Assembly: GCA_021234155.1 (NCBI GenBank)
Contig: JAJEKV010000002.1
Coordinates: 1,208,164 to 1,272,163 of the forward strand
Origin: Isoetes taiwanensis
Taxonomy: Eukaryota > Streptophyta > Lycopodiopsida > Isoetales > Isoetaceae
Reading direction: 5' to 3'
DNA: 64,000 nt
The notes below the pieces were generated by a model. That model did no database searches. It was not told the origin of the DNA and was given only the letters and a program-made list of their open reading frames with translations. Positions within the stretch are counted from its first letter, which is position 1. Each line of letters opens with the position of its first letter. Shown here one piece after another: positions 42,792 to 54,569 of this stretch. Both the position numbers and the translations under genes were made by a program.

Positions 42792-43731
42792 GTAACTGCC
42801 TTCTTGTTTATTTACAGGTTATAAATTTCCATAAACTCTATTTCACTTTGTATCAAAGGCATGACTGTATGAAGAATCATAATATCTTAGATAACTCATG
42901 AAACAAGCAAACAACTGTTAGGACTGCTAAGGACATCCACATCCGCATGAATTTCTGGTTCTTAGGACAAGGTTTGCTAATGCACCATATTGTGCTCAAA
43001 TTGTTTAAGCATGAATGCAAGGGAAGGAGGCACAAAGAAGGAGGACCCTAAGTGAGGTTATGTATGTCCTTTAGAACTTGGTAGGAAGTAAAGGATTATG
43101 GATGGCACAGAGGAATACTATTCCATCAGGGGTCCAGAGGGGCCTTAGGTCCTATGCTTGGAGGCAATTGAACTTGACTAACTAATTGGGTATTTATGAA
43201 CATCTCAAGCAGAAGCTACTTAAAATATTTCCATAGAATTTTAGTTCAATTGCTGGTTCGGCCCTGCACCCTTTTGTATTGCAAACTCTTGTATTTTCCC
43301 ATCATTACAGAAACTGGTCATTGAAACCAATACATGATTTAAAATCAGATTCTAGTAAGAAATACAACCACAGCTTCTACGAATTCTGGTTTTAAATAAC
43401 CATGGTATATTATGAAAGCAACAAAAATTGAGGGCCCAGTACAGTTGCATACAGTCCCAGATATGGTAAATTGCTTGCACACACTGTTTACTACGATCAA
43501 TGGTACAGATTTATGCAAATGAGAATGAGATGCTGGTTTCTAGTGGGCAGAGAGGATAAGCTGCCACGCAATAATACAGAAACGGTCGAGTGAAAGGGCC
43601 TCTTGGCCATACAGTCCAACAATACAATGAGAACATCAATGCTTTGTGAGGGAGATGTCTAAAGATTATTTACATTTAACTTTTAGCTTGTCTCATTTGG
43701 AGTTATGACAGTGCATATTGCTTCTTTGCAG

Positions 43732-43784
43732 AACTTGAGCCTGCAGCGGCCTGCTATTTCTGAAAGCTTACGAAAACTTAAAGA
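43732..43784 (+). other. Candidate exon
   Basis: CTTTGCAG acceptor and AAAGA|GTAAGA donor flank NLSLQRPAISESLRKLKE. The upstream 30 bp (GGAGTTATGACAGTGCATAT TGCT) recur at 42094-42123, so this region contains internal duplications. Confidence 0.25.
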
Positions 43785-43891
43785 GTAAGAAATAAGAATT
43801 CATTGATGTAGGGGTTTAATTGCGAAGGTTATCATTATTTTGATTCTATGTTACAAGATTGTCTCTTTAGACCACGAGCAGATCATTGCAG

Positions 43892-43935
43892 GTGCATGCT
43901 TTCACTTTTAGGCAGAGCAAGGCAAATAGATCAAG
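43892..43935 (+). other. Candidate exon
   Basis: ATTGCAG acceptor and CAAG|GTGAG donor flank a 44-nt block (CMLSLLGRARQIDQ in one frame). Weak. Confidence 0.2.
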
Positions 43936-44419
43936 GTGAGGATTTTTTTAATAAAATACCAATAGAGCCTGATTTGTTGAGTTGCGCTGAATTCTAGGGA
44001 TGTTCTGAGTGCTGCGAGAAATATGCACCTTAGATCATATGTTTTAGTTGCATTCTGGGCAGATGGGAAACAATTCTCATGCATTAGTTGGAGTTCTATG
44101 ATAAACCAATGGGAAAGGATACAGTCGATGAATGATCCTCTTCAGGAAGGCAAGATGCTTGCTGCTTATGGAAGTCAGGCTTGTTTTAAGTAAATTAAGA
44201 TCATGAATGATATTAGGCTGTGCCATTGGTTTAATAGCTAGTTTCCAGCTCAAGGAATATCCAAAAAAGAGATTGCATACTCTGTGTTTCTCTGACTGCC
44301 AACCATGGCAAATAAGAACCTCCTTCCTTTCTAGAGTTCCTAGTCAAGTATTCTGTTTGATCTTTCATAACCTGGGTATTACAGTTTAATATATAGATTT
44401 TGGGGTGTCAAATCATTTC

Positions 44420-44584
44420 ATGAAATCATTACTTCAAGTTAAGTTGGATAAATTTGAACGAGAAACTTGGCATGAAGATGCAGAAGGACGTCCTGGAGAA
44501 TTGGATTTTGTGCTTTGCTTTCTCTCTTCTAGCAAGAATGCTTGCTCCATAGATCATCCCAACAGAAGGAATTGCAGCCTGTAA
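44420..44584 (+). other. Small open reading frame
   Basis: ATG-initiated 54-codon frame, MKSLLQVKLDKFERETWHED ... ELDFVLCFLSSSKNACSIDH, ending TAA. It lies downstream of the four candidate exons in the same orientation and could be a last exon. No family recognised. Confidence 0.25.
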
Positions 44585-45183
44585 TTTACAGGTATATGCT
44601 ATATGCTGACATTTGAGGAGACAGAGTGTAGGTCTTTCTTAGTTTTGCAAGGAAAACCGTCTCATGAAAGGCAATGCTCTCATCATACATGGCATGGCAA
44701 ATAAGCAGTAGTGTTGTAACTGTTCTTTTGCATAACACAAATCGTCTGCACAAAATGCCTAAACATTCTTTTTTCATAGGCAAGTTTACATCTTCCCTGT
44801 TCAACTTTTCCTCGTTTTAAAGCGTTGCTCCAATTGAAACGCAGGGAAGTCTATACCTTCTCTGTCTACTTTTGTTTTAATCGTTGTTGATTTCCTTTTA
44901 TCAAACTTTCTACTGCCCATCTGCAAGAATCTTGTTGGAGACTTTAATGCTTAGGTCGATCTAGAACTTGAAAATTCTATTTTACACAAACTAAACTCTT
45001 TCTTTTGAAGGGAAATTTATCAACTTTCCAGAATGAGGAAAAAATATGTAAAATATGTCTTCTGGGGCCTGAGGTTCAATTCTCCAATCTCTTTTTTTTG
45101 CGCCTTATTGCAGTTGTTGAATGTAACAAGTCAAGAACAGTTTACATAATGAATCTTTCTCACTTCTTCAGAGTAAATTTAAT

Positions 45184-45358
45184 GTTTATGTACTACGTAA
45201 TGCACGGCCGGAAGAGATTCCGGCATATAATTTTTGAGGCGGCGCCAGCAGAGGCGTGGGCCGACGGCCGACGAAACGGAGCGCGCCGCCGAGCTGGCGG
45301 CAGCGAAAATTATGGCGAATCTCTTCCTACCGTCTGACTGGACGTAAACAATGGTTTG
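45184..45358. repeat. Foldback element with GC-rich centre
   Basis: The left arm GGAAGAGATTCCGGCATATA ATTTTTG (45208-45236) pairs with the right arm CGAAAATTATGGCGAATCTC TTCC (45305-45329). The arms may extend outward to TGTTTATGTAC (left) and GTAAACA (right). The centre is very GC-rich (GGCGGCGCC, GAGCGCGCCGCC), unlike the AT-rich surroundings. Confidence 0.65.
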
Positions 45359-46018
45359 CCTTAAATTACGTTCCAAACGCCGCCATAGTCGATGCTTAGG
45401 AGTTTCGCCAGAGCTTGGAGATAAGTAGTTTGTGGGATTCAAGAGCTCACGGCAAAGCGGCCAGGCTTTCACGGAGCTCATGATCTTTTGCACGGAGAAA
45501 GAAGCAGCTTAAATCTATGCTCTAGATTAAAAAGAAAAGATGAAGCTTTCGTGAAGCAGATGAAGCTCTGCTTGCTTTGCAGTTGAAGCAGATGAAGCTC
45601 TCTTTGCGTGAAGGATGAAGCTCTCATTGTTTGAAGCTCATTTAGCGGTGGAAGCATCCTTCTTTTTTTAGGTAAAGCTCATTCGCGAAGGAGCGATGAA
45701 GCTCATTGCGGTGAAGTAGATGAAGCTCTGCTTGCTTATGAAGATGAAGCTTCCGCAAGAACAGAAGCTTGCTTGCTCTGCTTGCTTGCGATGCTTGCTT
45801 GCGATAAACTTGCTTGCGATGCTTGCTTGGAAGATGAACTTGCTCTGCTTGCTTGCGATGCTAGAACAGAAGCAATGGCGGCAGAATGGTGTATGGCCAA
45901 GATAGGGTTTGAACATCTGTTTTTGCCAACAGCGGCGCCGCTCCATAAAATGCGGAGGTAATTACGCCTGATAAAACAAGCCATAATTTCCAGTAATTTA
46001 AGGCAACCATTGTTTACG
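45344..46018. repeat. Terminal-inverted-repeat structure, about 675 bp
   Basis: GTAAACAATGGTTTGCCTTA AATTAC (45344-45369) and its inverse GTAATTTAAGGCAACCATTG TTTAC (45994-46018) differ by one base. Between them lies a minisatellite (45535-45860) of TGAAGCTC- and CTTGCTTGCGATG-type words. I found no clear target-site duplication. Confidence 0.65.
45535..45860. repeat. Minisatellite of GATGAAGCTC / CTTGCTTGCGATG words
   Basis: Recurring GATGAAGCTCTGCTTGC, then ACTTGCTTGCGATGCTTGCT words at irregular spacing. Open frames through it on both strands (Ala/Cys/Leu or Ala/Ser/Gln-rich) are repeat artefacts. Confidence 0.75.
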
Positions 46019-46024
46019 GAATCA

Positions 46025-47480
46025 TATCTTTTCTCATATGCACTTTCAAATGCGAAATATAATCATTTCAGACTTAAGCTTTTCATATTTGCTGGTGGTA
46101 CTCAATTTTAGATCGTAGAACTCTTTCATTTCATCATGGAATTAGAGGTCTTCTACCTTTGGGACTGTATACCTTCTATGTGGTGTAAGAGAATCATCTT
46201 ATCCAGGATCTCCATTACATTGGTTACAAGTGGGATGTAAGGACAATCCATATTTTGATATGCCATCATATTAGAACATCGTCTACTTGTTGGTTATTCA
46301 TCTGGTACATCTCACTTCAACTTATATCTAAGATACCATATTGAACTATAGAGAACGAATAAAAGTACTATGTCAACCCACCAGCTAAACCTGACTCGAA
46401 AGCGGGAGACCTTCGTTATTCGCCCCTCATAGAGAAACGAAAACAAAACAACAAAAAATGCCAAAAAACAATGCAAGGACATAGCAGAAAAGGGCAGGGG
46501 CAAAAAGACATTGGGGCAAGAACAGGGGCAAAAAGTCAATCCGACTGATTCCCATTTTTTTTGGGTTGTTGGGGTAAATAACGGCTACCCTTTGAAAGCT
46601 CTAGCATTGCAACATTCTCAACAATCACCCAACAAAGTGTGACTGGAGACAATTGTTGCAAACAATGCTCTATCATGATCACTACCATCTATCATAACAT
46701 AAGCATGTTCTATTAACATTCTTCTTGGTGGAGAAGCTCATGTGTATCATGATGAAGAGTTACAATTGATACCATCTGTAGGTTGTAGTGGATAGATTAT
46801 GTTCTCTTGCAGTATTGGCCTTAGTTGGTCTTGTTCAATAAGATATACTCGTATGTTCTTCTCTGGAGCAAATGCAACATGTATCCTTGACAAAGAAAAA
46901 AAAGGGGGGCAAGTTGCAAGAATTCTATGAGTAGACTAGTAGACTAGAACTAGCTTCAAGGAGGAAAGTGCAAGTTGTGGGGATTCTCTAAATGGACTAG
47001 GTAGGCTTGCATTAGCTTCAAAAGTTCAATACTTATATGTATGAGCATTGGAGCTAAAGTTTGTATCATGGCAACATCTAACATCTAAGCACATTTAGCC
47101 TGGATGCTTTATTTGAAAATGTCTCTTATTCCTTGCAGCACATAAAAAGAGGGATGTTCCATAAGATATAGAGAGAACAAAAAAACATGGGATTATATGA
47201 TTGGACTGGGTAGTGCACTAACTGTATCAACATTGGACATGACAACTTCTAAAATCGCCTAGTGAAACACAATCGTCCTATAAAAGCATATTTGTAACTG
47301 CCTCCTAGTAGATGAAAAGGGAATGGACCATAATATGCTTATCTCTTATTCCTCCAAAGTGGTCTACAATATCCTAAATAGAAGAGGGAAATTGTTCTTT
47401 GCGAATTGACTTGCAATAGACATTTCTCAATGGCTAGCAAATCAATGACCTAGAATTCCTCATCGAAACATGTGCCTAGA
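46025..47480. other. Gene-free stretch
   Basis: No gene seen. The minus-strand frame 46539-46312 is hydrophobic but has no family signature. Confidence 0.4.
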
Positions 47481-47489
47481 GCAAAATCC

Positions 47490-47565
47490 CTTCGGGGCAT
47501 GGTTTAGTGGTAGGACCTTAAACTGCCACACTCGAGGTCACGGGTTCAAACCTGGACAATATCAG
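47490..47565 (+). repeat. tRNA-derived SINE head
   Basis: A-box-like TGGTTTAGTGG (47500-47510) and B-box-like GGTTCAAACC (47543-47552), about 32 bp apart, as in RNA polymerase III promoters. It does not fold as a whole tRNA by eye, so a SINE is likelier than a tRNA gene. A tandem repeat follows directly. Confidence 0.55.
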
Positions 47566-47599
47566 TTTAGTAATGGAAACCTTAAAAATCCATTGCCCG

Positions 47600-47980
47600 A
47601 GGTCCTGTAGTAGAGGCTTTGAACCTGCCATTTGCAGCTCTTAGAATATCGCATCTAGGTTGTGAGGTTGGTCTTGTAGTAGAGGCTTTGAATATCGCAT
47701 CTAGGTAGTGAGGTTGGTCTTGTAGTAGAGGCTTTGAACCTGCCATTTGTGCTCGATAATCACATGCAAAGCAGCTCTTAGAATATCGCATCTAGGTAGT
47801 GAGTTGACTTCCAACCTGCCATTTGTGCTCGATAATCACATGCAAAGCAGCTCTTAGAATATCGCATCTAGGTAGTGAGGTTGGTCTTGTAGTAGAGGCT
47901 TTGAACCTGCCATTTGTGCTCGATAATCACATGCAAAGCAGCTCTTAGAATATCGCATCTAGGTAGTGAGTTGACTTCCA
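47600..47980. repeat. Complex tandem repeat, about 75-130 bp units
   Basis: Blocks CTTGTAGTAGAGGCTTTGAA, CCTGCCATTTGTGCTCGATA ATCACATGCAAAGCAGCTC and TTAGAATATCGCATCTAGGT AGTGAG are repeated three to five times, with some units lacking a block, giving a higher-order array. Confidence 0.85.
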
Positions 47981-48243
47981 TGTGATATGTAGAATAAAGT
48001 GATATAGAATGTACTCACGATGTGATGATGAGAATGACGTCCTTCAATATAAAAGAAGTAAGGAAGCTTAACTAGCCTACCTACTGGTAGTTAAAAATGC
48101 ACGTCAAATTTGTTGATGAGATACTTTTGTAGTTTATCTATGCAAAAGACCACTAGATGAATAAGAAATTTGGTTTGGTCTTAGATATCAAAAATTGCAT
48201 ATAGCTTGGAACTTCAGATGTGCAAGGACAGTAAATTGCTCTG

Positions 48244-48787
48244 ATAATAGTTATGATGAACTTGTTTCGGATCGAGTGTATCTAGATAGTTTTCAATGTT
48301 TATATGTGTGTTTATTTTGTGTCATGTAGATGCCATATTGGTCTGAAGAATATTATTTTATGTGCATGTGAATGTTTGTCTTGCTAGTTAAACCAATTCC
48401 ATGTGGTTATATATGTCTGAAGTTAGCTCATTGGTATTTCACTTGTGATTATGTAATTGCGGCCCCATAATGGCTTAACAATTTGCTTGCTTGGTGCTTG
48501 TTGGCACATGTCCCAATAATAGTTATGATGAACTTGTTTTGGATTGAGTGTATCTAGATAGTTTTCAATGTTTATATGTGTGTTTATTTTGTGTCATGTA
48601 GATGCCATATTGATCTGAACAATATTATTTTATGTGCATGTGAATGTCTAGATTGTGTTTGTCTTGCTAGTTAAACCAATTCCATGTGGTTGTATATGTC
48701 TGAAGTTAGCTCATTGGTATTTCACTTGTGATTATGTAATTGCGGCCCCATAATGGCTTAACAATTTGCTTGCTTGGTGCTTGTTTT
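48244..48787. repeat. Tandem duplication of about 270 bp, nearly identical
   Basis: Copy 1 starts ATAATAGTTATGATGAACTT at 48244, copy 2 at 48516. Both run through TCTAGATAGTTTTCAATGTT, CATGTAGATGCCATATTG, CAATTCCATGTGGTT and CCCCATAATGGCTTAACAAT. The second copy has a small insertion (CTAGATTGTG near 48647). High identity implies a recent event. Confidence 0.9.
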
Positions 48788-49214
48788 ACAATTGTATCAA
48801 TCACCCTAGCATGTTAGTCAAGCTAGATGGATGCATATGAGTCTCTAGCTGGGTGCCTGGAACCCCCTATTATTGTGCTAAATACTCTAAACGAGATGTG
48901 CACTGGACTACGTCGGTCATTGGATCCATCTATTCTATGGCCCAGATCATATGTTGGGGTCTCTTGGTGCCTCTCGTTTTGAATATGGTCAATTATGATT
49001 GAGGGCGCCTATGATTTTGAAATATGAAATACATGTCCGCCTAAGGTTTTAAAAAATATACAATACGAAGCCGCAAACCTCTGCCAAAATAACTCAATAT
49101 TCTAATAAGAATGCTTTAACCAATGTAAAGGCAACCAACAAGCTAACTTGCTCATTTTTCCTATTAAAACTACGTTCCCCCTTTTTTTTTAATAACAACC
49201 TATTCTTTTTTTAG

Positions 49215-49302
49215 GGGTATGGTCTATGGTCTCAGGAATAGTGATTTATGCATCCATATCAAATCCCCCTGGAACCCCCTGCTATTGTGCTACATATTCC
49301 TA
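49215..49302. repeat. Dispersed repeat with CCCCCTGGAACCCCCTG core, copy 2
   Basis: Matches 19240-19335: GGTATGGTCTATGG, CATATCAAATCCCCCTGGAA, CCCCCTGCTATTGTGCTACA in the same order. Confidence 0.6.
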
Positions 49303-49846
49303 TCTATTCTTGTTTGCAATCACAACTAGTTTACTATCAAATCCAACCATGTACAAGCCCCTTTCATTATATATCCTTTATAATTCTGAAAATTAGAGCA
49401 AGTCTTTGCACTAGTAAATTTAAAGCATCTTTACCTGGAACCCTCTATATTGAACAAAAGTAAATTCTGTATTGAACCAAAGGCATCTTCTATTTGTTTT
49501 TCAAGCTATTACCCTTCTTGAGTCTTACAAGCTATTACCCTTTTTGAGTTTTAATTGAATCATATATCTTGTATCAAACAAATATGTATCTTCTGGACAT
49601 GAAATCTTGATTCTTAACATTGCCTCATTTCTTTCATGTTCTTGACATAAAAAAAATCTCCCACTATGTCGGTAAACTACTTTATAGAAGACTTATTTTA
49701 GAATATCTCCAAAAGACATACAAAAGCACTCTCTTATGGAGGTGTCCGTGGCGTTGTAATAAAAAGAAATAAAAAAGCTGGGTATAAGACATAATGAACA
49801 TAGATGAGACAAAGTGCAAAATTATCTTGTTAAAATAATGACAAAT

Positions 49847-50159
49847 TGATATGGTCTATGGAGTATGGAATAAATTCTTTGAAAAGTTTGGGCCCACTGG
49901 ATAACGGATTCCATGAAGGGTCTTGGTGTTGGTATTCACTAGAAGCGGTAATGCTTAACAATTTGATATCAAAGCCAAGGTTCAATTCTTCGTGGCAACA
50001 TTGTATGTGTTCCACATACTTGAGGGCAAAGGGAGGAATTGATACGGTCTATGGGATATGCGATAAATAGGAAAGGTTGGGCCCCATTGGGTAACAATTT
50101 CTATGAAGGATCCGCCCTTTTGGTGTGTTGGTTATGATTAGAAGTGTTAATGCCTAACA
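49847..50159 (+). mobile_element. Second TRIM copy, older
   Basis: Same family as 18138-18471: LTRs about 49847-49960 and 50040-50159 (TGATATGG / TGATACGG starts, TAACA ends), a decayed primer-binding site TTTGATATCAAAGCC (49962-49976) and polypurine tract AAAGGGAGGAA. LTRs are more diverged from each other and no clear target-site duplication remains. It ends 344 bp before the start codon of the Mpv17-like gene. Confidence 0.8.
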
Positions 50160-50503
50160 ATTAAGCCAATATTATTATCCTATTTCGACTTCTAAAGAAA
50201 GTAACCTAAACTAAATTCTATCAACTTTAGAGACCAAAAGGCATATGAAATTAGAGGAATAAATCCAAAGCAAAGGGAACACTTAGTTTATTAGTTCTAT
50301 AGATTTGATGGACTTTGATTTTTATTAGACATGTAATTTCTTTTACGTCAACTTTATGCATACAATAACTACATAATCCAAATAGGATTCCCATTTCTTC
50401 CTAAGTAAATGTCTTGTAATTGTGTTTTTAATTAGTTATGCTTGCTCGTGATATTCTCAACAACCTTGGTGATTCCACTTGAAATTCCACAAAAGAAAGA
50501 AGA

Positions 50504-51850
50504 ATGTTGGGAAGGCGCCTTATCTCTCCTCTATTTCGAGTGTCAGTTTCAAGTAGACATGCCTTCACTTCCACATCCACTACTAGAAGTTCATCTACAA
50601 TTTACAACCCTTGTTCATATACAAGGATGCTAGTTCGGCAAAATGTAGGAAATGGATTTAACAACAAACCTTTCTCACTTGGGAATAGAGCATTTTCGAA
50701 AAAAAAATGTGTTGAGCAAATTCCACCAAAGAAACAAGGTGGATTTGTATTGTGGTATTTGGACATGCTAGAGAAAAAGCCAATGCTTACGAAAGCAATG
50801 ACTGCTTGTGCAATTTACACTGCTGCAGATCTCATGTCTCAGGTGATGCTCTTCACTTTCTAGGCTAATAATTGAACTCCTTAAAAACAGTAAAAGTAAA
50901 TAAGATTTGATACTCAAAATCACATCCTTCCCTAAGTTCCTTGACAATTATGTTGCTAAACTCATGGTAGTATATTAATAGTAGGATTAGTCCAACCAAT
51001 TAAATACCTTCAATGACATAGATTGATTTCTAACAACTTTTGATGTAGGCCTTGACAGTGTATACCTCAAAGGAATCTAACCATAGCTGGGATGCTTATA
51101 GAACAATTCGAATGTCAGCAGTAGGCTTTTTCATGTCTGGGCCAACATTGCATTTATGGTTCAACTTTTTGTCTCGTCTTCTACCAAGCAAGGATATAAA
51201 AACCATATTAATAAAGATGGTTATGGGGCAAACCCTTTATGGACCATCATTCATGATTACATTTTTCTCATTGAATGCGTTTGCCCAAGGTACTTTTTCC
51301 ATAAAAACAATGTTATAAAAAGGTCCATAAATCTAACTCATATGAAGCTCAACAGTAAGTTGTTATTTAATTAGCAAATAAGAAGCATAAATCTAGAGTA
51401 AAAAAATCTATAAATGTTTGTATCATTTGAAGTAGTTATTGTTGAAAACTTTTGTCAAAATCACTGCAACGTCTATTTTTCATTCTATCTTATATTAGGA
51501 TCCTTTCGTGAATGAGGAATTTGTGAATTTTAAAATACAGGCGAAAGTGGCACAGAAATTATTGCGAGATTGAAACGTGATATTCCTCCAACAATGGCTT
51601 CTAATCTCATGTATTGGCCAATATGTGATTTTATCACTTTTCGCTTTGTGCCCGTCCAACTTCAGGTTTGTTGTTTTTCCATGTCAACAATGCGAACAAT
51701 GTCGTGAATAACGGTTGAAAGTGTTGCTTCTGGTAATAGTAGTAAATGATAATAGATTTTTATATGCAGCCCCTAGTGAGCAACTCTTTCTCGTTCGTGT
51801 GGACTATCTACTTAACTTATATGGCTGGCTTGAAAAAGACTGAAAGCTAG
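50504..51850 (+). CDS. Mpv17/PMP22-family membrane protein
   Basis: Four exons, 50504-50842, 51049-51289, 51541-51665 and 51770-51850, with GT-AG introns and conserved frame, encode 261 residues. Residues 1-80 are Ser/Arg/Thr-rich (MLGRRLISPLFRVSVSSRHA) like a mitochondrial or plastid targeting sequence. The rest shows the family pattern: WYLDMLEKKPMLTKAMTACA, IYTAADLMSQ, RTIRMSAVGFFMSGPTLHLW, KMVMGQTLYGPSFMITFFSL, IARLKRDIPPTMASNLMYWP, ICDFITFRFVPVQLQPLVSN and the C-terminal WTIYLTYMAGLKK. Four hydrophobic segments can be traced. Animal Mpv17 is an inner mitochondrial membrane protein; plant members are found in peroxisomes, mitochondria or plastids and their exact role is poorly known. The N-terminal extension favours an organelle with cleavable targeting. 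No breaks; the gene looks functional. Confidence 0.92.
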
Positions 51851-52069
51851 AGTTTTCTACAAATTCAAGTCGAAGTTAAACTTGTTGGCAACTTTATTAA
51901 GTTTTTGTGAGATAAATACTGCGAAGATTTTGCTCAATAGTGAGCAACATGAAATTTATACATGTACATATAATATTTAGCACATAAATTTCAATCTCAC
52001 ACCGTATTATAGATAGTTTTTGATTAATTTTCCTCCAAATAAACATGCTCTAATTTCTATCCATTTCAA

Positions 52070-52620
52070 TATAGAATAGAATAGAATAGACATTATTGTC
52101 CCTTGTGCCCTGAGGCCACTGGACTTATGTAGCATGGGCGAGTTCCCTAAAGGGTGCTACTAGCACATCACGCTGGTTTATTGTAGCCTTTTCTGAAGGC
52201 TTTTCTTGGTTTCTTCTAGTACCGGCACCCCGTTTATATTTTGGCTTCGTGGCCATGCGAGAATGGTTCGCTATTAACAGCTTTGAGCTGTACACATTGT
52301 GGATTCCATTGTCCCACCTTTAATAGTGGGTCAAATTATGAACCCTCAGCTTCTGATGCATTAGAACTCTTATGTGGAAATAGAACACCAGCCGGCGGGT
52401 TGTACCCGCTCTATCCTGGTGGTCGGTCGGAGGTTTCTCACTGTCCCGACACTTAGCTCATTTCCTTTTCTACAATTATTGTGCATAGTCTTGGTGCCAA
52501 ATAGTGGTGCCCAGCGGCAATAAAGTCGCACTGACCTGGGCTATATTAGTGACGCCGATTACTATCAAGATTAAAAAACCCCGCCCCGAAGGGTTTTCGA
52601 GGAAAAACCTTATTAGTAAT
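52070..52620 (-). repeat. LINE 3'-end-like remnants
   Basis: On the minus strand 52608-52570 contains CTCGAAAACCC / GGGCGGGGTTTT, the same hairpin as in the LINE 3' ends at 26081 and 62985. At 52070-52130 (minus) the word CCAGTGGCCTCAGGGCACAA is followed by a TCTATTCTATTCTATTCTAT tail, the same pentamer as at 63090-63117. Whether both belong to one element is unclear. The plus-strand frame 52241-52456 between them is not convincing. Confidence 0.45.
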
Positions 52621-52662
52621 GGGCTCATTAATGCACAGTATCATTATTAGATCCTTTTTCGT

Positions 52663-52790
52663 CATTCTGGATTTTGGATTTTCCCCGCTGCCACATCCTT
52701 TTTCCATCGTGTGGATTTTGGATTCCCCGCTGCCATTCATCCTTTTTCCATCATTCTGGATTTTGGATTTTCCATCTGCTGCTCTTCCAA
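52663..52790. repeat. Three tandem units of about 43 bp
   Basis: GGATTTTGGATTTTCCCCGC, TGCCACATCCTTTTTCCATC recurs as three imperfect copies. Open frames on both strands through it are repeat artefacts. Confidence 0.75.
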
Positions 52791-52859
52791 AATCTGCCAT
52801 AGCTATCATTTTTTTCTCCTTCTTTGTTGTTGCTTTGAAGAGCTTCCTGCAAAAAGCCT

Positions 52860-54380
52860 AAGATCGTTGCAGAAGTCGATGAATGCCTTTGTGGATTTTC
52901 ATACTAACTGTCTAAATGTCCAATTCGTCCATAACACAGATGAGCACTATCGTTAGGCTGCAAAAAACCTAAACTAAACTGGTTATAACTGATTAGAGCT
53001 CCATTCCGGAGCTATGAATATGTAGTGATTACTGGCAACATAACATCAAGCATCCAAAGGTCCGTGTTTAAAACCATTCTAACTATACTATGTTAGCACA
53101 ATCTACCAGCTGCAAACATAGCAACCTCTGATAAGGCTAAATCCAGTTTTCTCTCATAAATCCAGTTTTCTATCATGATAATACATCTTTTATAAGAACA
53201 AAAATGTTACCTTTCATATCAGATTGTTCAACTACAATTTATCAGGGATACCAAGTAGCACAACTTCACAAAATTAGTACAAGAAAGCCTAAGTTAATTG
53301 ACTTGCTAAAAAAATCTGTCCTGTTCTAGTTAGAATCACAGCCATATCTTATAATTTCATCCTATTAATTATGCCCTTTTTAATTCAAGTAGTTTTACGA
53401 TGCAAAAGCCCAATCTTAGAAATACTAGCTTTCATTTTAAGTCAAATCAAACCTGGTTTGATAGTGTAGCTATTATGAGAACTTTCTATCTGAGCACCAC
53501 TGTCCAAACAATTCTGCTGCCCTGGTATGCATGGCCTTTACATGCTTAAAAGCAACATTTATATCTAATTTTTTAAGCAGATAACATATGTATCCTAAAT
53601 TTAACATATTTCTAGCACTTTACCACATTTCTCCTTAATTTCTGTTACCACAGCACATCACAGCAGGTTTTTGCATCTTACACATGGTGACCGGTAATTA
53701 CATCTGCAGAGATAAAACACATAAAATTATATTCATTGTTGATCAGATCAAACCTGGTTAGTTGGCGCCATTGTGATATGATTATCTTCTTACTCCAGAT
53801 TTACTTGATTTCCCTTATCAATTTTGTTATCAACTGCTAGTTATCAACTGTTGGTTTGGATATTTCCCATACAATTCGTGTTGTGCAAGGTTGCACACTT
53901 CCTGAATAAATGTCAGCTGTTTGGCCACCATAGTCAGTATTCTGCTCAGGAGCATTAGTGTTGAATGATCGATTTCTAGAAATTATAGCGTTTTCCATCT
54001 GATGCTATCTGCTGTGCTCTTTTGGCCAGGGTTTCCTTGTTAAATCCCCCACCAATTTTTCGTGACCTAACAGTGCATTCGGCTGCAAGGACCTCTGTTT
54101 TATCAGAATCACAAGACCTGTTTCTAAATACCTTCTTGCCAGATGCATCCAATCGCCAAGACTGCAGGGAATGTGGAGCCGTCGATCCTTAGTTAGATGC
54201 ATGAACTTTTCTTTTAGGGTTATCTCACGAAGCTCCTAGTTTCGACACTGCCATGTCGGAAACTGAAAGGTCATAAGAGGAATGTCTGATAGGGCTTTCG
54301 CCAAGAGGATTAAGGGCGGCAACATCGCCAAGATCCGTGCACAAAGGACATAAGAACTCTAAGTCTGAAGGCATCATGGT
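52860..54380. other. Gene-free stretch
   Basis: AT-rich, no gene seen. AATCCAGTTTTCTCTCATAA / AATCCAGTTTTCTATCATGA is a short duplication near 53142-53180. Confidence 0.4.
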
Positions 54381-54569
54381 AGGCATGGCCACATGTAACG
54401 TTTTTTTTACCCCCTCCCGTAGAGTCTCCGTATACCATTTTTATACGAGAGAGGAGGGGGCCTCTAATTCTTAACCAGTTTTGTTAACGGATTGTTAAGA
54501 ACCTGTTAACAGCATCTACGAATTGCTTGAACAGAGAGAGTCTTCGGAGAACGGAGAGAACGGAGCAGC

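Noticed and set aside
45668-45984. Ala/Ser/Gln- and Leu/Ala-rich frames on both strands
   Set aside because: They translate a minisatellite and carry no independent coding signal.
47490-47565. Functional tRNA gene
   Set aside because: A and B boxes are present but the acceptor, D and anticodon stems do not pair convincingly by eye; a SINE head is the simpler reading.
47582-47791. 69-codon minus-strand frame
   Set aside because: Translation of the tandem repeat array.
52241-52456. 71-codon Cys-containing plus-strand frame
   Set aside because: No family match, and the segment lies between LINE 3'-end-like pieces on the other strand.
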